Below are positions 1 through 6,544 of a DNA stretch of 9,036 nt, piece after piece. Under the pieces are notes generated by a model. That model did no database searches. It worked only from the letters and a program-made list of their open reading frames with translations, and was not told the DNA's origin. Within the stretch, counting starts at the first letter, position 1. Every line of letters starts with the position of its first letter. The position numbers were made by a program, and so were the translations under genes. This DNA comes from CAIOSQ01 sp044359885 (lineage in GTDB: Bacteria; Pseudomonadota; Alphaproteobacteria; CACIAM-22H2): the NCBI GenBank assembly GCA_044359885.1, contig JBIKLI010000175.1:1-9036 (forward strand). The letters run 5' to 3'.

Positions 1-697
1 CGAGCGCTGCTTCGTGTGCCAGCCCGGGTCGCAGCACCGCCAGTTCCTTCGCGCTCGGCAGGAAGGCATCGACGAGGCCGAGAAGCATGTCGAGCTCGGC
101 GTTTCCCAACTCCGCCGCGCGGAAACCAGGGTCGAGCGTGACGCACAGCCCCGACGCCCGTGCGGCCCGTGCGCAGGCGATCAGTTCCGGCACCGCGTTG
201 GCGCAGAGATGAACGCCGCGCGCGCGCCACCATGCGGCGGGAACGTCCTCGGGACGGACGGGATGACGGGCGCGGAAGGAGGCGTAGCCGTCCGCGGCGC
301 CGGTCCGCGCCTCCAGCACGGCGATCAGCGCATCGGCCTGACCGCGCGACAGGCGACCGGCCGGCAGGCCATGCGTGCGCAGCAGAGACGTGGGGCCATG
401 CAGATGATCGCGGCGCGATCCATCGGCGGCATTGAAGAACCATTCCGGCGCGGCGCTGGCGCCGGGCTCGACCTGCAGCCCGCCGAGATCCAGCGCGATG
501 CCCAGCTCCGCCCGGGCGCGCGCCAGCGGATAGTCCGCGGGCACGCGCGCCACCACGCCGGCCTGCGCCGCGAATCCCCTGGCGCCCGCGGCGGCATAGA
601 GGGCATTGCCGCCGAGCAGGTCGAGCGTCAGCGTGCCGTCGGCGGCCACCACGTTGTCGACGAGTGCCCCCCCGACCGCGAAGACATGCGGGATCAC
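1..697 (-). CDS. PfkB-family carbohydrate kinase 2 (3' end outside window)
   Basis: Partial gene: 232 codons are visible and the frame is still open at the left edge. It starts with GTG at 697, overlapping the SIS 2 stop as GTGA, with GGGAG 10 bases upstream (708-712). The N-terminus (MIPHVFAVGGALVDNVV) and the glycine motif LLGGNALYAAAGARG (28-41) match the ribokinase/PfkB fold and resemble kinase 1 (GGGALYAALAARGAG). Further on, VHLCANAV (162-169), LCVTLDPGFR (184-193) and LVDAFLPSAKEL (208-219) correspond to the family's central strands and the usual PNxxE region, here PSxxE. The DTxGAGD signature with the catalytic Asp would lie beyond position 1, so activity cannot be confirmed. Its place right after SIS 2 repeats the SIS-then-kinase order of the first pair. 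It would phosphorylate the sugar part of an imported conjugate. Family assignment is fairly sure, substrate unknown. Confidence 0.82.
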   Translation of the reverse strand, partial: MIPHVFAVGGALVDNVVAADGTLTLDLLGGNALYAAAGARGFAAQAGVVARVPADYPLARARAELGIALDLGGLQVEPGASAAPEWFFNAADGSRRDHLHGPTSLLRTHGLPAGRLSRGQADALIAVLEARTGAADGYASFRARHPVRPEDVPAAWWRARGVHLCANAVPELIACARAARASGLCVTLDPGFRAAELGNAELDMLLGLVDAFLPSAKELAVLRPGLAHEAAL

Positions 698-1821
698 GCC
701 CCCGCCGCTCCCGGCCGGCCGAGACCGAGCGCTTCGCGCGCCATCGCGAAATGATAGGCGAAGGCGTGGAGAGCCGGCGCGTGCACGACCGGCGCCAGCG
801 CCGGATCGCTGGCGGGCACTTGGACCGCTCCCGCGAGCAGCGCCTCCAGTTCAGGATCGGCGCCGGCGATCAACGCATGGACACGGGCCCCCTCGGCCAG
901 CCCGACGATCGCCGTGTCCAGGGCGCGCGGGCGACTTGCCGCGTCGGGAGCGACGAGGATCCAGGTGTCCCCGCGCTTGGGCAGGCGATAATGATGCAGT
1001 TCCTCCAGCGCGAAGGCCGTCGCATGGACAGGCGACAATTCGCGGATCTTCGCGGCACCGAAACAGGCGGTCGCATGATGCGGTCCCGCGCCGGCGAGGA
1101 AGATCTCGCTCGCGCCGGCAAGCGCGCCGGCAAGACCGGCCATCGGCGCATCCGCCCTTTCCAGGGCCTGGCGCCCAAGTGCCGGCGCCGAGGACAGCGC
1201 TGCCGCGATCGCGGCACGTTCGGCCGACGCGTCGGCGATGGCGAGGCCAAGCGCCACCAGCAAGGCCATGGTCGCCGTGCTCGACTGCGTGGGCCATCCC
1301 CGCCGGGTCGCATGGACGCGCAGGCCGCCATCGAATGCCGTCAGCAGTGGCGCGCCCGCGGTGTTCGAGATGCCGACGGTCATCGCGCCGCGGCCGCGCG
1401 CGGCGCGCAGCGCATCCATCACCACGGGCGTGTTGCCGCCGGCGCTGATCCCCATGACGAGGCCGCCGGCGCCGGTGCCGGCATGATCGAAGGCGGCGAA
1501 GTCGAGCGCCTGGGCGGCGATCATCGGGCGTCCGGTCAGGCGCTCGAAGGCATGCCGAACGCCCATCCCGACGAACCAGGAATCGCCGCAACCGAGCACG
1601 ACGACATGGTCGACCCGCCGCGCACGCGCCATGGCGCCGATCTTCGCCAGCGCCCCGGCCTCCGCCGCCAGCGTGGCGCCGATCGCCTCCTCCTGTGCCT
1701 GCATCTCGGCGCGTGTCAGGGCCACGCGCCGCAGGCGCGCCGGATCGCCGGCGACGTCGCGCGAAGGTTCCGCACGCAGCGTGCGCAGGCGCTCCGCATA
1801 GGCTTCGGGTACGGAATCCAT
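694..1821 (-). CDS. SIS-domain sugar-phosphate isomerase/deglycase-like protein 2
   Basis: Second cytoplasmic double-SIS protein, 375 aa. First SIS fold: VVVLGCGDSWFVGMGVRHAF (73-92), close in pattern to the GlmS ACGTS region. The phosphate loop is SAGGNT (126-131), where Gly replaces the second Ser of SxSGxT. WPTQSSTATMALLVALGLAI (176-195) is the helix following the first phosphate site. The second SIS fold starts near EIFLAGAGPHHATA (239-252), with KIRELSPVHATAF and LEELHHYRLP (258-281) giving the Glu/His region. The protein stops soon after APALHAFAYHF and lacks the DxDxPR-type tail seen in SIS 1. The start at 1821 has a strong purine-rich site, AGGAAGGA (1826-1833), and lies 10 bases past the permease stop; an in-frame ATG at 1857 would overlap that permease. 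It is only distantly similar to SIS 1, so the pair is not a recent duplication. Likely an FrlB/GlmS-like deglycase or isomerase; the exact reaction is unknown. Confidence 0.87.
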   Translation of the reverse strand: MDSVPEAYAERLRTLRAEPSRDVAGDPARLRRVALTRAEMQAQEEAIGATLAAEAGALAKIGAMARARRVDHVVVLGCGDSWFVGMGVRHAFERLTGRPMIAAQALDFAAFDHAGTGAGGLVMGISAGGNTPVVMDALRAARGRGAMTVGISNTAGAPLLTAFDGGLRVHATRRGWPTQSSTATMALLVALGLAIADASAERAAIAAALSSAPALGRQALERADAPMAGLAGALAGASEIFLAGAGPHHATACFGAAKIRELSPVHATAFALEELHHYRLPKRGDTWILVAPDAASRPRALDTAIVGLAEGARVHALIAGADPELEALLAGAVQVPASDPALAPVVHAPALHAFAYHFAMAREALGLGRPGAAGA

Positions 1822-1825
1822 GGTG

Positions 1826-1833
1826 TCCTTCCT
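1826..1833 (-). promoter_or_regulatory. Ribosome binding site of SIS protein 2
   Basis: AGGAAGGA on the minus strand, ending 4 bases before the ATG at 1821 and overlapping the permease 2 stop codon. It supports this start over the upstream ATG at 1857 and suggests translational coupling to the permease. Confidence 0.65.
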
Positions 1834-2641
1834 ACCTGCCGAGACGCTCGAGGCCAACCGTCCGCGCGATGACCAGCATGACGAGGAAGGACAGCATGAT
1901 CTCGAGCGCCGACACTGCCGCGATCGCCGGCGTGCTGTCGTACTGGACGAGGTAATAGAGTTCGACGGGCAGGGGCCGGCCGCGCACGTCCGACGTGAAG
2001 AGCGCGACCGTGACGTTGTCGAAGGCCTCGATGAAGGTGAACGCGGCGGCAGCGATCAGCGCCGGCCCGAGCTGCGGCAGCGTCACGCGCATGAACGTCT
2101 CCGCCTTGCCGGCGCCCAGATTGGCGCTGGCCTCGTCGAGGCGCGGATCGAGCCCCGCCAGCCGCGCCATCGCGATCCGGATCACGAAGGGAAGGCAGAA
2201 GACCGACAGGGCCAGGATCAGCATCGCGTCGGAGGCGCGGAAGGCGAAATACGCGCCGAAGAAGAGGCTGGCGATGCCGATCACCATGCCCGGCATCATC
2301 TGCGGCGACAGCAGGAAGGCATTGGCGGCCGCGCGTCCCGCGAAGGTGCCGCGCACCGACGCGAAGGCGGCCGGCACCCCCAGGACAAGCGCGATTCCCG
2401 CGACCGCCAGCGATACGTAGAGGCTGACCACGATCGAGTCGGTCAGCTGACGATTGCCGAGAAGCGACTGGTACCAGCGCAGCGAGAAGCCCGACGGGGG
2501 GAAGGCGATGAAGCCCCGCGGCTCGAAGGAGATGGCGATGACGATCAGGCTGGGGGCGACCAGCAGCACCAGCGAGACGGCCGCCACGAGGCCGAGCGCC
2601 GCGCGTCCAAGGACGTCGATCGGGGCCGGGCGCGTTCTCAT
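1832..2641 (-). CDS. ABC importer permease 2, PotC-like
   Basis: Second inner-membrane permease, 269 aa, the usual length for PotC-like proteins. Hydrophobic segments include LGLVAAVSLVLLVAPSLIVI near the N-terminus, SIVVSLYVSLAVAGIALVLG, GMVIGIASLFFGAYFAF, MLILALSVFCLPFVI, ALIAAAAFTFIEAF and a C-terminal one ending before RTVGLERLGR. The EAA loop is DEASANLGAGKAETFMRVTL, with the conserved EAxxxLGA pattern. ATG 2641 overlaps the permease 1 stop in ATGA and has a strong GGAGG 7 bases upstream (2649-2653). FEPRGFIAFPPSGFSLRWY after the first segment is typical of the periplasmic loop of PotC relatives. Together with permease 1 and the ATPase it completes one translocator. The stop (TAG at 1832-1834) lies inside the ribosome binding site of the next gene. 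Confidence 0.94.
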   Translation of the reverse strand: MRTRPAPIDVLGRAALGLVAAVSLVLLVAPSLIVIAISFEPRGFIAFPPSGFSLRWYQSLLGNRQLTDSIVVSLYVSLAVAGIALVLGVPAAFASVRGTFAGRAAANAFLLSPQMMPGMVIGIASLFFGAYFAFRASDAMLILALSVFCLPFVIRIAMARLAGLDPRLDEASANLGAGKAETFMRVTLPQLGPALIAAAAFTFIEAFDNVTVALFTSDVRGRPLPVELYYLVQYDSTPAIAAVSALEIMLSFLVMLVIARTVGLERLGR

Positions 2642-3549
2642 GACGGCGCCTCCGTCCAGCGCGCAAGCCGGTTGCCGCAGGCGACGATGGCGAGCACGAA
2701 CGCGAAGCAGGTCGAAAGCAGGATCGTCGCCAGCACCGCGCCGCGCGTCCAGTCGAGCACCACGATCGTCTGCTCGTAGACCTGAACCGCCAGCGTCGCG
2801 TAGCTGCCGCCGCCCAGCAGTTGCGGCACGATGAAGTTCGTGTAGGAGATCGCGAAGACCAGCGCCAGGCCGGCGAAGATCGCCGGCACGGACATCGGCA
2901 CGACGACGCGCAGGAACGTGCCGGTCTGGCTGGCGCCCAGATTGAGCGACGCTTCCTCCAGCCGGCGGTCGCGCTCGGCCAGGACCGCCAGCAGCGGCAG
3001 GATCATGAAGGGCAGATGGATCTGGGTCATGCCGATCAGCACAGCCCAGTCGGTGTTCAGGATGCGCAGCGGCTGGTCGATCACGCCGAGCGACAGCAGC
3101 GTCTGGTTCACGATGCCGCGCCGTCCGCCGAGGATAACGAGCCAGGCATAGGCCCGCACCAGCGCGCTAGTCAGCAGCGGCGAGATCACGGCCACAAGGA
3201 TCATGGTGCGCCAGATCCCGCGCGCCTCGGCGAAGAGATAGGCGACCGGGTAGGCGAGGATCAGCGTCGCCAGCGACGAGATGGCCGCGATGCGGAAGCT
3301 GCGCCACATCAGTCGCCAGACCAGATCGTCCTGCAGCGCCGCCCAGAGATACGCGAGGGTGAAGCTGTCGCCGACGATGCGCCCACGCTCGATGCGCACG
3401 AAGCCGAAGGCGAGCAGCGTCGCCATCGGCAGGACCAGGAAGATCAGAAGGTAGGCGAGCGCCGGCACGGCCGGCCAGATCCCCCGCCCATGCAGGATGC
3501 GTCGCAGGAGCGGCGCACGTCGGACCGCCATGGGATGGTCAGACGCCAT
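2638..3549 (-). CDS. ABC importer permease 1, PotB-like
   Basis: Inner-membrane permease of the Pot-type importer, 303 aa from the chosen start. About six hydrophobic segments can be seen: LAYLLIFLVLPMATLLAFGF, AISSLATLILAYPVAYLF, MILVAVISPLLTSALVRAYAW, VLIGMTQIHLPFMILPLLAV, PAIFAGLALVFAISYTNFIV, and a last one near ILLSTCFAFVLAIVAC. The cytoplasmic EAA loop, which couples to the ATPase, reads EEASLNLGASQTGTFLRVVV and has the expected EAxxxLGA core. The frame is open further upstream inside the ATPase gene, but that part is Arg/Ser-rich shadow sequence. Start 3549 (MASDHPMAV) overlaps the ATPase end by 11 bases and has GGGGA 5 bases upstream. ATG 3531, which starts 7 bases past the ATPase stop, is a possible alternative with no clear ribosome binding site. 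It should pair with permease 2. Confidence 0.93.
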   Translation of the reverse strand: MASDHPMAVRRAPLLRRILHGRGIWPAVPALAYLLIFLVLPMATLLAFGFVRIERGRIVGDSFTLAYLWAALQDDLVWRLMWRSFRIAAISSLATLILAYPVAYLFAEARGIWRTMILVAVISPLLTSALVRAYAWLVILGGRRGIVNQTLLSLGVIDQPLRILNTDWAVLIGMTQIHLPFMILPLLAVLAERDRRLEEASLNLGASQTGTFLRVVVPMSVPAIFAGLALVFAISYTNFIVPQLLGGGSYATLAVQVYEQTIVVLDWTRGAVLATILLSTCFAFVLAIVACGNRLARWTEAPS

Positions 3550-4585
3550 CGCCGTCCCCGTCCAGCACGATGCAGGCGGCCGGATCGGCCGCGCGCGCGC
3601 GCACCGGCGCGCCGATCGCCAGGGGCGGCTGCCCGACGCGCCGGTGCGCGACGACGCGCAAGGGCTCGGCCTCGCCGATCGCGATCTCGTATTCGATGGT
3701 CGCGCCTTGCGGCGTCGCGAAGGCGACCCTGCCCTCCCAGCCCGGTCCGGGGCCCGTCTCGACGACGAGATTTTCCGGTCGCACCACCAGCTTCGCCGCG
3801 CCGTCCGGCCTTGCACAGGGGATCGCCGGATCCTTCGCGACGCGGCCGTCGCGGATGTCGACCGCGAGCACATTCGCGCGACCGATGAAGCTGGCGACGA
3901 ATTCGGTCCGCGGCCGGTCGTAGATCTCCAGGGGCGATCCCGCCTGCTCGATCCGGCCGCCACGCATGACCGCCACGCGATCGGACAGGGTCATCGCCTC
4001 CTGCTGGTCGTGGGTGACGAAGATCGAGGTGATCTCCAGCCGCTCGATCAGCTTGCGCAGTTCGACCTGCATCGACAGGCGCAGCTTGGCGTCGAGCGCG
4101 TTGAAGGGCTCGTCGAGCAGGAGCACCTCGGGCTCGAGCACCATCGCGCGCGCGATCGCCACGCGCTGCTGCTGACCGCCGGAGAGCCGCGCCGGATACC
4201 GGTCCGCGAGACCGCCGAGCGACACCAGATCGAGCGCGCGCCGCACCCGTGCCTCGGTCTCGGCACGTCCGACGCGACGGACCTTGAGGCCGTAGGCGAC
4301 GTTTCCGGCGACGTCGAGATGCGGGAACAGCGCGTAGGACTGGAAGACATAGCCGACCTGGCGCCGGTTCGGCGGCAGGTCGGTGATGTCGCGGCCGCCC
4401 ACGAGGACGCGGCCGGCATCCGGCTCGACGAAGCCCGCGAGCGTGCGCAGAAGCGTGGTCTTGCCGCAGCCCGAGGGGCCGAGCAGCGTGGTGACGCTGC
4501 CCTTCTCGACCTCGACGGTGCAGCCTTCGAGGACGCGGGTCGCGCCGAAGCTCTTGGTGATCGAGTCGAGTCGGATATGGCTCAT
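3539..4585 (-). CDS. ABC importer ATPase, PotA-like
   Basis: ATP-binding subunit of a Pot/Fbp-type importer, 348 aa, driving uptake from the cytoplasmic face. All nucleotide-site motifs are visible: Walker A GPSGCGKT (36-43), Q-loop Gln82 in FQSYALFPH, signature LSGGQQQR (134-141), Walker B LLLDEP (155-160), D-loop ALDAKLR and H-loop His192. After the ATPase domain comes a C-terminal TOBE-like region from about residue 235, with VVRPENL (267-273), typical of PotA, UgpC and MalK relatives. The reading frame stays open far upstream into the kinase gene, but homology starts only at MSHIRLDSITKSFG, so ATG 4585 is the start. It has AGGGG 4 bases upstream and a 4-base overlap with the kinase stop. 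It is the only ATPase in the window and must serve both permeases and, presumably, both binding proteins. The closing Asp/Gly repeat (DGDGDGV) is a small oddity of unknown meaning. Confidence 0.96.
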   Translation of the reverse strand: MSHIRLDSITKSFGATRVLEGCTVEVEKGSVTTLLGPSGCGKTTLLRTLAGFVEPDAGRVLVGGRDITDLPPNRRQVGYVFQSYALFPHLDVAGNVAYGLKVRRVGRAETEARVRRALDLVSLGGLADRYPARLSGGQQQRVAIARAMVLEPEVLLLDEPFNALDAKLRLSMQVELRKLIERLEITSIFVTHDQQEAMTLSDRVAVMRGGRIEQAGSPLEIYDRPRTEFVASFIGRANVLAVDIRDGRVAKDPAIPCARPDGAAKLVVRPENLVVETGPGPGWEGRVAFATPQGATIEYEIAIGEAEPLRVVAHRRVGQPPLAIGAPVRARAADPAACIVLDGDGDGV

Positions 4586-5454
4586 GTCGCCCCTGCAGGT
4601 TCCACGGCAAGCCCCAGCGCCGATGGTCCAAGCCCGCCGACGCAGCCAGCACCCCAGGCCAGCGCGTCGCGCGCGGCATCGGTCAGATCCTTGTGCGCGC
4701 TCAACCCGGCCGCCAGGGCACCGAGCACGCTGTCCCCCGCCCCCGTCGTGTCGACGATCGACGTCGCGACGGGCGCCGCCAGACGCAGCAGCGGCGCGAC
4801 GCCGTCGCGCGCCAGCACGGCGCCCGCGGCGCCCCGCTTCTGAAGCACCGGACAGCCGCGCGCGGCAAGCGCGGACGCCGCGCCATCGTCGTCGCGCCCG
4901 GGTTCCAGGATGCGCGTCTCCTCGAGGCTCGGCGCGAAAGCCGCGAGCCCGGCAAGCGCAGCAAGCAGCGCGTCGCCATCGTGCCGCGCGAAGGCCGCGG
5001 AGGTGTCGGCGACGACGCGCGCCCCCGTCAGGCGCGCCTGCGCGCAGATCGCCGCCAGGACCCGCGCGGGAACGGGCGGCACGGCGATCACGTCGCCTCC
5101 CGCCGGCATGGCGGCGAGGCGCGGCGCGAGAGCATTCGTGCTCTCCCACCAGGCCGCCTCGGCGAAATGGACGGAATCGCGACGTTCGGAACCGCGATAG
5201 GCGAGACGCGCCCGCCGCGTCGGAACGGCCACCGGCACGACGCCGGACAGATCGAGCCCCAGGGCGGCGAGGCGGTCCATCCATGCGGTGGGAAAATCGG
5301 TGCCGGCGCAGGCATGGAGCGAAACCCGCGCCCCGGCGCCGCGTGCGGCGAGCGCCGCGTAGAGCGCGCCGCCGCCCGGCACGTCCTCGACGCTCCGCCC
5401 GTCGAGGACGATGCGATCGATGGACAGGTAGCCGACGACATGGACGCGCCCCAT
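4582..5454 (-). CDS. PfkB-family carbohydrate kinase 1
   Basis: ATP-dependent sugar kinase of the ribokinase/PfkB family, 290 aa, about the usual length. The N-terminus MGRVHVVGYLSID is followed by the substrate-side glycine motif PGGGALYAALAARGAG (26-41). The family's second signature is intact: DTTGAGDSVLGALAAGL (235-251), where Asp241 is the expected catalytic base and GAG forms the anion hole. KRGAAGAVL (206-214) fits the strand and loop before the nucleotide site. The usual PNxxE magnesium motif is altered to APSLEE (174-179). The start at 5454 has GGAG 9 bases upstream (5464-5467), and the gene begins 4 bases after the SIS 1 stop. Its own stop overlaps the ATPase start by 4 bases (ATGA). 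By analogy with FrlD it would phosphorylate the imported sugar conjugate so that SIS 1 can act on it. The substrate could instead be a plain or amino sugar. Confidence 0.9.
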   Translation of the reverse strand: MGRVHVVGYLSIDRIVLDGRSVEDVPGGGALYAALAARGAGARVSLHACAGTDFPTAWMDRLAALGLDLSGVVPVAVPTRRARLAYRGSERRDSVHFAEAAWWESTNALAPRLAAMPAGGDVIAVPPVPARVLAAICAQARLTGARVVADTSAAFARHDGDALLAALAGLAAFAPSLEETRILEPGRDDDGAASALAARGCPVLQKRGAAGAVLARDGVAPLLRLAAPVATSIVDTTGAGDSVLGALAAGLSAHKDLTDAARDALAWGAGCVGGLGPSALGLAVEPAGAT

Positions 5455-5458
5455 CGCC

Positions 5459-6541
5459 TCACGCTCCGGTGCCGATCAGCGAGCGCCGCGTCAGCATCCG
5501 GCTGACGCGAAACCGCAGCGTGTCGCCCTTGAGATGGGCGCGCGTGTCAGGGTCGAGCCCCGTGGCGCGCGCCATCCGGGCCGCGAGAAGCTGCAGGGGC
5601 AGCGCCGCCGCCAGCGCGAAGAACTCCGCCGGCATCGCCGGCAGCGTGGCGCGATGGCGCGCCGTCGCCACCGGAGCCCCGGCGGCGTCGATGGCGAGGG
5701 TGGCGACGCCCAGTTCGGCGAGCGCCTTGCAGCTTTCGGCGGCATATGCGGCGAGGCCCGGCTCGCCCGCCACGACCGTCACCAGATCGCCGACCGGCAT
5801 GGCCCAGTACTGGCTGTGCGCGAATTCCTCCAGATCGGCCGACCAGGCGGGGATGCGCGTCAGTTCGACCAGCTTCGCCGCGCCATACTGGACGGTGCCG
5901 AGATCGGACCCGGCGGAAAGCAGGCGGACGCCGGTCGGCGGCGCGATGGTCTCGACCACCGCCGCGCCGGCCGCCAGCGCGGCGTGCTGGGCCGCCGCGA
6001 TCATCGCGTAATCCGGCAGCCCCGCGTCCGCCGCTCCGGCCGCCAGCGCCATCAGCGCGGCGACGGTCAGCGTGTAGCTGGCCGTGCCGCAAAGGAAGGG
6101 CGCGACGTCGGCGAGGTCGAGCGACAGCTTTGCGCCGGCGATCTCGCCCAGCTTGCCGCCGCCGCCATTGACCAGCGCGATCAGCCTGACGCCACGCGCG
6201 GCGACGGCGCGCGCGGCCTCGACGGTCCGGTCGACATTGCCGGACATCGAGATCGCCACGACGCTGTCGGCCGGCTTGAGTCGCTCCGGGGCGAGGACAA
6301 GGTCGAGAGCCCCGACCGGACGCCAATCGAGACCCAGACGCGCCGCGAAACCGGCGGCCGCAGCGGCGGCGAAGACGCCATCACCGCAGCCGGCGACCCA
6401 GATCCTGCCGCCAGCGCCAGGCGTCAGCGCCGACCGGCCGAGCGCCTGGAAGCGCGCGGCTCGATCGGCGAAGGCCTCGATCGTTGCAGGCTGGCGCGCG
6501 ATATCCGCGGCCATCGGCGAGGCGGCAGGAACGTCGCTCAC
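5459..6541 (-). CDS. SIS-domain sugar-phosphate isomerase/deglycase-like protein 1
   Basis: Cytoplasmic double-SIS protein of 360 aa, the size of the isomerase half of GlmS and of fructosamine-6-phosphate deglycases (FrlB-like). First SIS fold: IWVAGCGDG (47-55) and a phosphate-binding loop SMSGNV (98-103), like the SxSGxT loop of GlmS but with Val in place of the last Thr. Second SIS fold begins near VRLLSAGSD (205-213), followed by KLVELTRIPAW and LEEFAHSQYW (223-246), matching the Glu/His region of this superfamily. The C-terminus has LPLQLLAARMARATGLDPDTR, matching the GlmS tail (PLQLL...GxDxDxPR). Translation probably starts at GTG 6541, three bases after the binding-protein stop, with only a weak ribosome binding site; ATG 6514 is the alternative. 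A PfkB kinase follows 4 bases later. By analogy with FrlB/FrlD it would cleave or isomerise the phosphorylated sugar conjugate. AgaS-like aminosugar isomerase activity is the main alternative. Confidence 0.88.
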   Translation of the reverse strand: MSDVPAASPMAADIARQPATIEAFADRAARFQALGRSALTPGAGGRIWVAGCGDGVFAAAAAAGFAARLGLDWRPVGALDLVLAPERLKPADSVVAISMSGNVDRTVEAARAVAARGVRLIALVNGGGGKLGEIAGAKLSLDLADVAPFLCGTASYTLTVAALMALAAGAADAGLPDYAMIAAAQHAALAAGAAVVETIAPPTGVRLLSAGSDLGTVQYGAAKLVELTRIPAWSADLEEFAHSQYWAMPVGDLVTVVAGEPGLAAYAAESCKALAELGVATLAIDAAGAPVATARHRATLPAMPAEFFALAAALPLQLLAARMARATGLDPDTRAHLKGDTLRFRVSRMLTRRSLIGTGA

Positions 6542-6544
6542 GGG

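Noticed and set aside
325..606. 93-codon minus-strand ORF near the left edge
   Set aside because: It is a shadow frame within the PfkB kinase 2 gene, whose own frame is open to the edge and shows family motifs.
1820..3888. Plus-strand open frames antisense to the permeases
   Set aside because: Composition is highly charged (Arg, Asp, Glu, Gln repeats) with no motif, and the minus strand holds clear permeases with EAA loops.
4586..5284. N-terminal extension of the ATPase frame to 5284
   Set aside because: ABC homology begins at 4585 and the extension lies wholly inside the kinase 1 gene with Arg/Ala-rich, motif-free sequence.
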